Positions 23,605 to 32,086 of a DNA stretch of 42,427 nt are shown piece after piece. Source of the DNA: Avoscillospira sp045652125 (GTDB lineage: Bacteria; Bacillota; Clostridia; Oscillospirales; Oscillospiraceae); contig JAZRTT010000049.1 of NCBI GenBank assembly GCA_045652125.1, forward strand, positions 1 through 42,427, in the 5' to 3' direction. Positions within the stretch are counted from its first letter, which is position 1, and every line of letters begins with the position of its first letter. Below the pieces are notes generated by a model, which saw nothing but the letters and a program-made list of their open reading frames with translations, made no database searches and was not told the origin of the DNA. Both the position numbers and the translations under genes were made by a program.

Positions 23605-24603
23605 ATGAAAGACGTTGGGTTTGAACAAAAGCGGGAACTGCCGATGGTGTCCATTGTAATTCCGGTCTATAACGGAAGCAATTATTTACGGCAGGCAATT
23701 GATAGTTCTCTGAATCAGACCTACGGCAATATCGAGATTATCGTTGTAAACGACGGGTCTTCTGATGACGGGAAAACAGAGGACATTGCATTGTCCTACG
23801 GAGATCGGATCCGTTATTTCCGCAAGGAAAACGGGGGGTCTTCGTCAGCCTTGAACTATGGAATTTCAAAAATGACGGGGCAATGGTTTTCGTGGCTGAG
23901 CCATGATGACCGATACCTTCCGAGTAAAGTTGAACGGGAGATGGCTTGGCTTCAGGAACATTCTGTACCGAATGAACCGATGGAGAATCAGATTTGCTTT
24001 TGTGCATGTGATCTGATTGGGGCCGATGGCTCCATTCTGCGAAAAGCCATGAACAAAAAAGAACAAAAAAAGAGTCAGCGGATAGAAGCGATGTCTGACA
24101 ATGATATGCTGATTGCAGAGCAAAGCACAGCATTTGCGTTCAATGGATGTGGCTGCCTGATACATAAAAACTGCTTGCTCCGGGCAGGCTGCTTTGATGA
24201 ATCACTTCGCTTGCTGAATGATGTAGACTTGTGGTATCGACTGTTTGCCAACGGCTGCCGCGTGCATTACGTGCCGGAGGCGTTGGTACAAGGCCGCATG
24301 CACACAAAACAAATCTCGCAGTCTATCGGTTTTTCTTATCATAATGAAGAGCAGGATGCATTTTGGGAGCGGACGTTCCAATATGTCAGGGAAAGAGATT
24401 CGGTTTCTCTTTTGCATGCATTTGGGAAAAGTGCCTTTTCCAAAACCAGAACGGCAGAGGGGAAGAAGGCGTTTCGCCTTCTGTCGGAAAAAGCATCTTT
24501 GCCAGAGAAGGTTTTGCTGTGGCTAGAGGGTGGATTTCTCCGCTGTAAAGCAGCTTTATGGTCATGGTTAAAACAGAGTTACCGAAGAATGGTCTTGCGG
24601 TGA
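23605..24603 (+). CDS. Glycosyltransferase family 2
   Basis: The 332-residue protein has the GT-A fold signature: VSIVIPVYNGSNYLRQAIDS at the start, VVNDGSSDDG, and WLSHDDRYLPSK holding the metal-binding acidic pair. A C-terminal stretch of about 90 residues is basic and may contact the membrane. It should add one sugar by inversion to the growing repeat unit. It begins 2 bases after the previous stop, so translation is coupled. The gene is AT-rich like its neighbours. Confidence 0.92.
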   Translation: MKDVGFEQKRELPMVSIVIPVYNGSNYLRQAIDSSLNQTYGNIEIIVVNDGSSDDGKTEDIALSYGDRIRYFRKENGGSSSALNYGISKMTGQWFSWLSHDDRYLPSKVEREMAWLQEHSVPNEPMENQICFCACDLIGADGSILRKAMNKKEQKKSQRIEAMSDNDMLIAEQSTAFAFNGCGCLIHKNCLLRAGCFDESLRLLNDVDLWYRLFANGCRVHYVPEALVQGRMHTKQISQSIGFSYHNEEQDAFWERTFQYVRERDSVSLLHAFGKSAFSKTRTAEGKKAFRLLSEKASLPEKVLLWLEGGFLRCKAALWSWLKQSYRRMVLR

Positions 24604-24616
24604 AGAGGCGTGATTT

Positions 24617-25783
24617 ATGAAACTTGTCCAACTAAATGCCACCTGCGGAGTGGGAAGTACCGGGAAGATCTGTGTTGCAGTCAGCGAAATACTCTCTGAC
24701 AGAGGGGTGGAAAACTACATTCTGTACAGCCACGGTCAGACGGATTACCCGCTTGGGATAAAGTACAGCGAGGATCTGTACATAAAGCGGCAGGCACTTC
24801 GTGCCCGGATATTGGGGAACTACGGATTTAATTCTCACAGGGCGACCAAACGCCTTCTGGAAACGTTGGAGCATATTAAACCGGATATTGTCCATATTCA
24901 CAATATCCATGGACATGATTGCGACCTGAAGAAATTGTTTTCCTATTTCAGAGAAAAACAGATAAAGGTCATATGGACATTTCATGATTGTTGGGCATTT
25001 ACCGGGTACTGCCCCCATTTTACCTATGTGCAATGCGATCAGTGGAAAAACGGCTGCGGAGCGTGTCCGCAAAGGCGTTCTTACAGTTGGTTTTTTGATC
25101 GAAGCAGAACGATGTATTCCCGAAAAAAGGAATTGTTTGCAGGCTTGGATATGACCATTGTGACTCCATCGCAATGGCTGGCGGATCTCTTAAAAGCATC
25201 TTTTTTGCGGGATTATCCTGTTCGGGTCATTCATAATGGCATTGATTTGGAGGTTTTCCAACCGACACCCGGCACATTTCGGGAGAAATACGGGCTGCAG
25301 AATAAATGTATAATTCTTGGCGTGGCATATGATTGGGGAATCCGCAAAGGCTTGGATGTTTTTGCAGAACTGTCAAAACGGTTGGATGATTCATTCAAAA
25401 TTGTATTGGTGGGGACGGATGACCAAATAGATAAACGGCTTCCTGCCAATATTCTGTCTATTCATCGCACGCAGAACCAGAAAGAATTGGCTGAGATTTA
25501 TACGGCTGCAGATATCTTTGTCAACCCGACGCGGGAGGAAAATTACCCCACAGTAAATATGGAGGCAATTGCCTGCGGCACACCGGTCATTACCTTCCGG
25601 ACCGGCGGAAGTCCGGAGAGCGTGGAACATGGCTGTGGACGTGTAGTGGCGTGCGGAGATATAGATGAACTGCATAAAGAGATTCTCTCAGTGAAAGAGG
25701 AGAACGTGGATGCTGCGTGCCTGAATTACAGGGCCGCATTTGATGAAAAACAGAGGTTCCTGGAGTATGTACAGTTATATTAA
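24617..25783 (+). CDS. Glycosyltransferase family 4
   Basis: The 388-residue GT-B enzyme begins MKLVQLNATCGVGSTGKI and shows DIVHIHNIHGHDCDL and TFHDCWAFTGYCPHF in the acceptor half. A Cys-rich segment (CDQWKNGCGACPQRR) follows, typical of a common subgroup of clostridial capsule GT4 enzymes. In the donor half, PTREENYPTVNMEAIACGTPV has the EX7E pair. It ends 17 bases inside the next gene. The donor sugar is unknown. Confidence 0.92.
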   Translation: MKLVQLNATCGVGSTGKICVAVSEILSDRGVENYILYSHGQTDYPLGIKYSEDLYIKRQALRARILGNYGFNSHRATKRLLETLEHIKPDIVHIHNIHGHDCDLKKLFSYFREKQIKVIWTFHDCWAFTGYCPHFTYVQCDQWKNGCGACPQRRSYSWFFDRSRTMYSRKKELFAGLDMTIVTPSQWLADLLKASFLRDYPVRVIHNGIDLEVFQPTPGTFREKYGLQNKCIILGVAYDWGIRKGLDVFAELSKRLDDSFKIVLVGTDDQIDKRLPANILSIHRTQNQKELAEIYTAADIFVNPTREENYPTVNMEAIACGTPVITFRTGGSPESVEHGCGRVVACGDIDELHKEILSVKEENVDAACLNYRAAFDEKQRFLEYVQLY

Positions 25784-27065
25784 GACATTTATCAAAAATC
25801 TCATGGCAAAGGAAATTTCTTATGCCGGTTTGATTTTGTTAATTGCATTTTTTTATCATTTGAACAACCAAGTAGCCTTGCTTTATGCCAGCATATTTTT
25901 GATGTTGATGGGCGTGGCTTTGTTTCCTTTTGAGCGTGTATTTCTGATTTTTACAATTTTGGTGCCCAACTTGACGATGTTTAAAGTCTCCAACGATTCG
26001 GCAGCTTTGTTTGGCTATGTGTTTTTAGCGGTGGAGTTCAAGTTCTTTTTGAAACGATGGTCGTCAGGAATAAAAGTACCGATTTGCATTTGGCTTCATT
26101 TTTTCTTCGCGGTGATTTCCTGTGTAATATACTGGGATATGTCTCTGTTCACAATGATGGTTCGCGGCACGTTTCTGCTGTTTTTTTTCTATACCCTGTC
26201 CAAAGATGTGTGCTTAACGGATTTGTACCGAAAAAAGATCATTGGTTCCTATGTTTTAGGCTGCGTTTTGGCTATACTTATGGGCATTTTATACAGGGTG
26301 CTCATGGGACGCGTAGTATTTAACGGTTTTTTTGCGGCAATCAACGCCGGAAGAAACTATTTTGCTTCGATTCTCCTGTCGGCAATTACGCTGTCTCTTT
26401 TGGCCCTGCATACCACAAATAAAAATATTCCAATGTATACAGTTGCCATTGTTATTTCGCTGCTGGGAGGGTTTGCCTCCGGCTCCAGAACCTTCTTTTT
26501 GGCGTTGTTTTTAGTGGCGTTTCTGGTCGTCAAATTGTTTTTTTCCAAGAAAGGAAAAACGATATTCCTGTTTTTGATCGTGGCATCTGCCCTGTTCTAT
26601 TTGGGAAGAAGAATCTTCCTTTCGCATCTTGATTATATTTGGGAACGGATGGGTGACGACACTGCGGCATCGGGAAACGGTCGGTTTAACGCTTGGAGTT
26701 TTTATCTCAAAGAAGTTTTTTCCTCCCTGCCAACGTCTTTGTTTGGCATTGGAAGCACGATTAAATATGTAAATGCCGGAGAAGCGTTGGTGGTGGAACA
26801 CAACACATTTATGCAGGCTCTGTGTGCATTTGGACTGCTGGGCGTTTTCTCTTTGCTGCAAACATATGTCTGGATCGCAAGGAGAGTTGCCGGCAGGATT
26901 CGAGGAATCGGCATTTCGTACTGGATTCCACTCCTATGTACATTGTTTTGCTATTTTGGCATCAGCGCCGTTCACTCAGATCAATTTAACTTTGCTATTT
27001 TCCTTTCATTGCTGGGTCTTACCTTCTCGGACAAAGAAAGAGAAGAGGCGGTGGCGGAGCTATGA
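25767..27065 (+). CDS. Wzy-like polysaccharide polymerase / O-antigen ligase family membrane protein
   Basis: The 432-residue product is very hydrophobic with about ten or more membrane helices. One larger extracytoplasmic loop (about residues 285-345) includes ERMGDDTAASGNGRFNAW, a pattern found in the O-antigen polymerase/ligase (Wzy_C/WaaL) families. It would join lipid-linked repeat units outside the membrane. I chose the ATG at 25767 (MYSYIKTF, AGAGG upstream) over 25740, which has no site. It is the only polymerase candidate in the locus. Base composition is the most T-rich in the window. Confidence 0.85.
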   Translation: MYSYIKTFIKNLMAKEISYAGLILLIAFFYHLNNQVALLYASIFLMLMGVALFPFERVFLIFTILVPNLTMFKVSNDSAALFGYVFLAVEFKFFLKRWSSGIKVPICIWLHFFFAVISCVIYWDMSLFTMMVRGTFLLFFFYTLSKDVCLTDLYRKKIIGSYVLGCVLAILMGILYRVLMGRVVFNGFFAAINAGRNYFASILLSAITLSLLALHTTNKNIPMYTVAIVISLLGGFASGSRTFFLALFLVAFLVVKLFFSKKGKTIFLFLIVASALFYLGRRIFLSHLDYIWERMGDDTAASGNGRFNAWSFYLKEVFSSLPTSLFGIGSTIKYVNAGEALVVEHNTFMQALCAFGLLGVFSLLQTYVWIARRVAGRIRGIGISYWIPLLCTLFCYFGISAVHSDQFNFAIFLSLLGLTFSDKEREEAVAEL

Positions 27066-28213
27066 TTGTTTTTGTTTCCAACTACTATAATCACCACCAG
27101 AGCGGATTATCCGAAGCGCTTTATCGTTTGACCGGCGGTGAGTATTGCTTCATAGCCACCGAGAAAATGAAGCAGTACAGAAAGGAATTGGGCTATCGGG
27201 AGGAAACTGCTGCTCCGTTTCTGCTGCTTGCCTATAAAAACAAAGAGAACCGAAAAGAGGCAAAGCGGAAGATTAACCAAGCGGATGTTGTGATTTGCGG
27301 CTCGGCTCCGGAGAAACTGCTCCGCCCCCGGCTGCGGTCAGGGAAACTGACATTCCGCTATTCGGAGCGCATCTTCAAGAATGGCTGCAAAAAATGGCAG
27401 CTGCCGCTGCGGACAGTAAAATACTTTTTCCGTCACGGCCGATATGAAAATTTGTACCTGCTTTGTGCCAGCGCCTATACTGCTGCAGACTATGCCAAAT
27501 GCGGCGTATTCCGGGGGAAAGCATACAAATGGGGGTATTTCCCTCAGGTCAAACAGTATGAAAACGAGAAGGACCTGATGGCCGGAAAATCGGAGATGCC
27601 CGTTTTATTATGGGTGGGCCGGCTGATAGATTTGAAGCATCCGGAAGCGATCATTGAGATCGCAGGACGGCTGAAGCAGGCCGGATGTGAATTCCGGCTG
27701 GACATCATCGGAACAGGTGAATTGGAAAATGACCTGAAAAAAATGGTTTGCAGCATGCAGTTGGAAGCACAGGTCCGTTTCCTGGGAGCCATGAAGCCGG
27801 AAGAAGTTCGCACACACATGGAGCGTGCCAATATCTATCTGTTTACCAGTGATTTTCACGAGGGATGGGGTGCGGTACTCAATGAATCCATGAACAGCGG
27901 ATGTGCGGTCGTGGCGAGTCATGCAATCGGCTCTGTGCCGTATTTGTTGAAGCACGGAGAAAACGGCCTGATCTATAAAAATGGCGATTTGGACGATTTT
28001 TATGAAAAGGTCAAACTGCTTCTGGAGGACCGGCAGCTTCGGGAAAAGCTGGGCAGTTGTGCATATAAGACCATGACAGAGCTGTGGAATGCCCATGTGG
28101 CAGCAGAACGTTTTTTGCAGCTCTCAAAAGCAGTCTGCAGCCGGAATGATGGGGATCTGTATCATGACGGCCCGTGCAGCCGAGCCGATGTCCTTGAAAA
28201 TGATTGGTTTTAA
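27062..28213 (+). CDS. Glycosyltransferase family 4
   Basis: The 383-residue protein begins MIVFVSNYYNHHQSGLSEAL. Its donor-binding half has VLLWVGRLIDLKHPE, IIGTGELENDL, then FTSDFHEGWGAVLNESMNSG with the EX7E pair. It overlaps the polymerase by four bases (ATGA). It should add a sugar to the repeat unit in the cytoplasm. The last 20 residues (rich in Asp and Cys) are unusual for the family and may be a lineage-specific tail. Confidence 0.91.
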   Translation: MIVFVSNYYNHHQSGLSEALYRLTGGEYCFIATEKMKQYRKELGYREETAAPFLLLAYKNKENRKEAKRKINQADVVICGSAPEKLLRPRLRSGKLTFRYSERIFKNGCKKWQLPLRTVKYFFRHGRYENLYLLCASAYTAADYAKCGVFRGKAYKWGYFPQVKQYENEKDLMAGKSEMPVLLWVGRLIDLKHPEAIIEIAGRLKQAGCEFRLDIIGTGELENDLKKMVCSMQLEAQVRFLGAMKPEEVRTHMERANIYLFTSDFHEGWGAVLNESMNSGCAVVASHAIGSVPYLLKHGENGLIYKNGDLDDFYEKVKLLLEDRQLREKLGSCAYKTMTELWNAHVAAERFLQLSKAVCSRNDGDLYHDGPCSRADVLENDWF

Positions 28214-28244
28214 GTGACGGAAAAAGGAGGGCAAAAGAGAGGAT

Positions 28245-29753
28245 ATGCAGGAGAAATCACAGATGAAAACCGGTGCTCTTTTGTCTTATCTGTCCATTGC
28301 ACTCAACATTCTGGCCGGATTGCTTTATACGCCGTGGATGATACGGCAAATTGGGCAAAGCGATTATGGAATCTACACCCTGGCAAATTCTGTCGTTACG
28401 CTTTTTATGATCGATTTTGGCCTGAGTGCCGCAGCTTCCAGATTTGTGGCAAAGTATCGGGCAGAGGGAGATATGCCCCGGCTGGAGAGCTTTATCAGCG
28501 TCCTTTATAAATTGTATTTTCTCGTTGACGCGATCTTGTTTCTTGTGCTGCTGGTGATCTTCTTTTGTCTGGAAGGGATCTATCAGCAATTGCTGCCGGG
28601 AGAAGTGGAGCGGCTTCGGGTAGTCTATTGTATCGTTGGGCTGTTCAGCCTGATCAATTTCCCCTGTGTGACATTCAATGGGATTCTGACGGCATATGAA
28701 AAGTTTATCCCGTTAAAATTATCGGATGTTCTTTACCGCGCACTGGTGGTGCTGTTTACTGTAATAGCCCTTTCCCTTGGAATGGGATTATACGCCATGG
28801 TCAGCATCAATGCGCTGTGTGGCTTGTTTATAATTGGGTATAAATATTTTTATGTCAGAAAATGCGTATCCATACGCTTCAGAAAAAGTGACAGGCAGCT
28901 GGTTCCTTATAGGGAGGTTTTCTCTTTTTCTGTATGGAGCACGGTAAATGCTTTGGCACAGCGGTTGGTGTTCAATGTCTCGCCGACGATTTTAGGGCAT
29001 AATGCCGCTGCGGCATCTGCACAAATTGCCGTTTTTGGGATCATAGCCACCATTGAAAGCTATATCTATACGATCACCACAGCCATCAACGGCTTGTTTT
29101 TGTCCAGAACGACCAAGATCATGATAAATGATGCAGACGGCAGCAAACTGACAAGCCTTACCGTAGCGGTGGGGCGGTTTCAGTATGCTTTGAACGGGCT
29201 GATCATTTTGGTGTTTGCGCTTATTGGCCAAGAGTTTATTTTGCTGTGGATGGGGCCCGATTACCTTCCTGCCTATACAGGCATATTGCTGGTAACGGTT
29301 CCTGCGGTGTTTTTTAATGCATTACAGATTGCTACGACGGCACTGATCGTTCGGAACGAAGTAAAATTTCAGGCATTTATCGCAATTGCTGTGGGCATTT
29401 GCAATTTGATCTGCTCGTTCTTTTTCTCAAAACGTTGGGGTGCGGTTGGAGCGGCAGGTTCCATTTGCATCGCGTATTCGCTGCGGGTGGTCCTTACGAT
29501 GATCGTAATTAAGAAAAAGATCAATTTGAATTTGGCCACATTCATTAAGATGTGTTTTCTTCGTATGTCGATACCGATGATTTTGCCGGCCGGGATCGGT
29601 GCCTTGTTTTTGTATAAATTTAATGCAAATACATGGCTGCGTTTGGGCGTAAAGGGTATAGTATTGGTTGCGATTTACCTATTATCGGTTTGGTTATTTG
29701 GTCTTTCCAAGGAAGAACGCACCGGATTTTGCAAAAGAATTCGAGGGAATTAA
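28245..29753 (+). CDS. Wzx-type polysaccharide flippase
   Basis: The 502-residue protein has about 14 membrane helices and belongs to the MOP/PST flippase group. It begins MQEKSQMKTGALLSYLS, followed by GLLYTPWMIRQIGQSDYGIY, a pattern typical of clostridial oligosaccharide flippases. It should flip undecaprenyl-linked repeat units to the outer face for the polymerase. The start could also be the ATG at 28263, which has CAGGAG at better spacing; I kept 28245 because family members usually have this short N-terminal lead. Confidence 0.92.
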   Translation: MQEKSQMKTGALLSYLSIALNILAGLLYTPWMIRQIGQSDYGIYTLANSVVTLFMIDFGLSAAASRFVAKYRAEGDMPRLESFISVLYKLYFLVDAILFLVLLVIFFCLEGIYQQLLPGEVERLRVVYCIVGLFSLINFPCVTFNGILTAYEKFIPLKLSDVLYRALVVLFTVIALSLGMGLYAMVSINALCGLFIIGYKYFYVRKCVSIRFRKSDRQLVPYREVFSFSVWSTVNALAQRLVFNVSPTILGHNAAAASAQIAVFGIIATIESYIYTITTAINGLFLSRTTKIMINDADGSKLTSLTVAVGRFQYALNGLIILVFALIGQEFILLWMGPDYLPAYTGILLVTVPAVFFNALQIATTALIVRNEVKFQAFIAIAVGICNLICSFFFSKRWGAVGAAGSICIAYSLRVVLTMIVIKKKINLNLATFIKMCFLRMSIPMILPAGIGALFLYKFNANTWLRLGVKGIVLVAIYLLSVWLFGLSKEERTGFCKRIRGN

Positions 29754-29773
29754 CAAAGGACAGGAAAACGTGT

Positions 29774-30649
29774 ATGCATAAGCAAAATGAAGGGAATATC
29801 CTGACGGCAGCGAAACTTTCTGCGCTCAAACAGGCAGAGCTTGAGCTTTTTCGGCATTTCCTTGCTATATGCGCGGATGAGCAGCTGACTTGGTTTGTCA
29901 TTGGCGGCACAGCGTTGGGGGCGGGCCGCCATGGCGGATTTATTCCATGGGATGATGATATTGACGTGGGGATGCCCCGGCGGGATTATGAAAAATTTTT
30001 GAGCATTGCACAGGAAAAATTGCCGGAGGGGATCTTTCTTCAGACCAATCAGACAGAGCCCGATTATCCCTGCTGTTTTGCCAAGCTCCGGGACAGCAAT
30101 ACTACGTTTATAGAACGAAGCGTATCCAATCTCCATATAAACCACGGGGTTTATTTGGATATTTTTCCTTTGGACGGTTATCCAAAGTGCCCGGTATGGG
30201 CATGGATGACGTTTGCGGAAAAGAAGTTTTTGAGCATTGCGGTCAGCAGCGCATTTTGCCAGGATGAGATCGGACAGAGAAGCCGAAAAGGAACGATCGC
30301 GTATAAGATCGCGAAGCGGTTATACCCCGATTATCGTTTGGCAGTACGAAAAATGGAAAAACTGATCAAACGGCTTTCTTATGAAAAGAGTGAGCTGGTA
30401 TGTAATTTTGGCGGTGCGTGGGGAAAGAAAGAGGCAATGCCGAAGGAAGTATTTGGAACACCATGCCGGAAAACATTTGAAGGGCTCACGGTCAATTTGC
30501 CGGAGAATACAGATGAGTATCTGACGAGGCTATATGGAGACTATAGGAAACTTCCTCCGGCCGAAAAACGTATTCCGCACCATTTCTGTACGGTAATCGA
30601 TATGGAAAAACCCTATACGGATTATAGAAAAACGGAGGGGAAACAATGA
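29774..30649 (+). CDS. LicD family phosphotransferase
   Basis: The 291-residue protein has the LicD nucleotidyltransferase-fold signature: FVIGGTALGAGRHGGFIPWD, then DDDIDVGMPR with catalytic acidic residues Asp60, Asp61, Asp62 and Asp64. LicD proteins transfer phospho-groups (phosphocholine, phosphoglycerol and others) from CDP-activated donors to glycans. A TagD-like cytidylyltransferase follows with a 4-base overlap, which points to a CDP-glycerol-type donor. The ATG at 29774 is chosen because the upstream in-frame extension lies inside the flippase gene. Confidence 0.92.
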   Translation: MHKQNEGNILTAAKLSALKQAELELFRHFLAICADEQLTWFVIGGTALGAGRHGGFIPWDDDIDVGMPRRDYEKFLSIAQEKLPEGIFLQTNQTEPDYPCCFAKLRDSNTTFIERSVSNLHINHGVYLDIFPLDGYPKCPVWAWMTFAEKKFLSIAVSSAFCQDEIGQRSRKGTIAYKIAKRLYPDYRLAVRKMEKLIKRLSYEKSELVCNFGGAWGKKEAMPKEVFGTPCRKTFEGLTVNLPENTDEYLTRLYGDYRKLPPAEKRIPHHFCTVIDMEKPYTDYRKTEGKQ

Positions 30650-31044
30650 AGCGAGTTATCACTTACGGAACATACGATCTGCTGCATTACGGTCATATCA
30701 ATCTTTTGAAACGGGCGAAGGAATTGGGCGATTATCTGATCGTTGCCCTTTCCACCGACGAATTTAACCAGATCGAAAAACAGAAAAAGAGTTATTTTAC
30801 ATATGAGCAGCGGAAAGGCCTGCTGGAATCCATCCGTTATGTAGATCTGGTTATTCCGGAGTGCGGATGGGAGCAAAAGCGGACGGATATTCATGATTAT
30901 TTTATTGACATCTTTGTTATGGGGGACGACTGGAAAGGGAAGTTTGACTTCCTGCGGGAAGAAGGCGCGGAGGTCGTCTACTTGCCCAGAACTCCCGAAA
31001 TCAGCACCACACAAATAAAAAATGACTTAAACAAGAAGAAATAA
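30646..31044 (+). CDS. tagD: Glycerol-3-phosphate cytidylyltransferase (TagD-like)
   Basis: The 132-residue protein matches TagD in length and motifs. The HxGH motif is in GTYDLLHYGHI (His14, His17) and the RTPEISTTQIK segment near the C-terminus is the RTxxISTT nucleotide-binding motif. It makes CDP-glycerol from CTP and glycerol-3-phosphate. With LicD it could supply and attach phosphoglycerol to the polysaccharide. Other cytidylyltransferases of the same fold use other substrates, so the exact substrate is inferred. It is coupled to licD by an ATGA overlap. Confidence 0.9.
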   Translation: MKRVITYGTYDLLHYGHINLLKRAKELGDYLIVALSTDEFNQIEKQKKSYFTYEQRKGLLESIRYVDLVIPECGWEQKRTDIHDYFIDIFVMGDDWKGKFDFLREEGAEVVYLPRTPEISTTQIKNDLNKKK

Positions 31045-31059
31045 GGAGGAGAGGATTTG

Positions 31060-32085
31060 ATGTTGTTTGCCAACAAAACACTCCTCATTACCGGGGGTAC
31101 CGGTTCCTTTGGCAATGCTGTTCTGAACCGTTTTCTGCATACGGATATCGGCGAGATTCGCATTTTGTCCCGGGATGAGAAAAAGCAGGACGATATGCGG
31201 CATGAGTATCAGAAAAAATACCCCGAGCATGTGGAGAAAATCAAGTTTTTCATAGGAGATGTAAGAGACAGCAGCTCCATCGTCGGTGCCTTCCGGGGTG
31301 TGGATTATGTGTTCCATGCTGCGGCACTGAAGCAAGTCCCTTCCTGTGAATTTTACCCCATGGAGGCGGTCAAGACCAATGTGGTCGGCTCCAACAATGT
31401 GATCGATGCCTGCGTGGCCAACGGAGTCAAAAAAGCCATTTTCCTTTCCACGGATAAGGCTGCTTATCCCATCAATGCCATGGGTATGAGCAAGGCGCTG
31501 ATGGAGAAAAATGTGATCGCCCGCTCCCGGCAGATGTTGGCGGATGATCCGATTTTGTGCCTGACCCGCTATGGAAACGTCATGGCATCCCGGGGCAGTG
31601 TGATCCCCTTGTTCTGCCAGCAGATCGAGGAAGGGAAGTCTCTGACTGTGACCAATCCGGAGATGACCCGGTTTATGATGACGCTCAATGATGCGGTGGA
31701 TCTGGTGCTGTACGCATTCCAGAACGGCCAGCAGGGCGACCTGTTTGTTCAGAAAGCACCGGCAGCGACCATTGAGACTTTGGCTCAGGCAGTTCTGCAG
31801 ATGAAAAACTCGGATCTGGGCTACACCTGTATCGGCACCCGTCACGGAGAAAAGCTCTATGAAGTTTTGGTGACTTCCGAGGAAATGCTCCGGGCTGAAG
31901 ATTTGGGAGATTTTTACCGGATTTCGGCAGACAGCCGCAATCTGAATTACGATAACTTTTTCAGCAAGGGAAATGCTGCGGTGGAAACCACGCAACCCTA
32001 TACTTCCCATAATACGCAGCGGCTTGATGTGGAAAGCATGATGGGGCTGCTGAAGAAATTAAAACTTTTTGGTGGGCAATATTAA
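31060..32085 (+). CDS. capE: UDP-GlcNAc 4,6-dehydratase / 5-epimerase (CapE-like)
   Basis: The 341-residue SDR enzyme begins with the Rossmann motif GGTGSFGNAV. The segment FLSTDKAAYPINAMGMSK holds a Met/Lys motif as in CapE and FlaA1-type dehydratases, which lack the usual YxxxK tyrosine. It converts UDP-GlcNAc to a UDP-4-keto-6-deoxy-hexose with C5 inversion, the first step to UDP-N-acetyl-L-fucosamine. The ATG at 31060 follows AAGGAGGAGAGG; a TTG one codon earlier is less likely. CapF- and CapG-like genes follow, with one inserted gene. Confidence 0.93.
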   Translation: MLFANKTLLITGGTGSFGNAVLNRFLHTDIGEIRILSRDEKKQDDMRHEYQKKYPEHVEKIKFFIGDVRDSSSIVGAFRGVDYVFHAAALKQVPSCEFYPMEAVKTNVVGSNNVIDACVANGVKKAIFLSTDKAAYPINAMGMSKALMEKNVIARSRQMLADDPILCLTRYGNVMASRGSVIPLFCQQIEEGKSLTVTNPEMTRFMMTLNDAVDLVLYAFQNGQQGDLFVQKAPAATIETLAQAVLQMKNSDLGYTCIGTRHGEKLYEVLVTSEEMLRAEDLGDFYRISADSRNLNYDNFFSKGNAAVETTQPYTSHNTQRLDVESMMGLLKKLKLFGGQY

Positions 32086-32086
32086 A

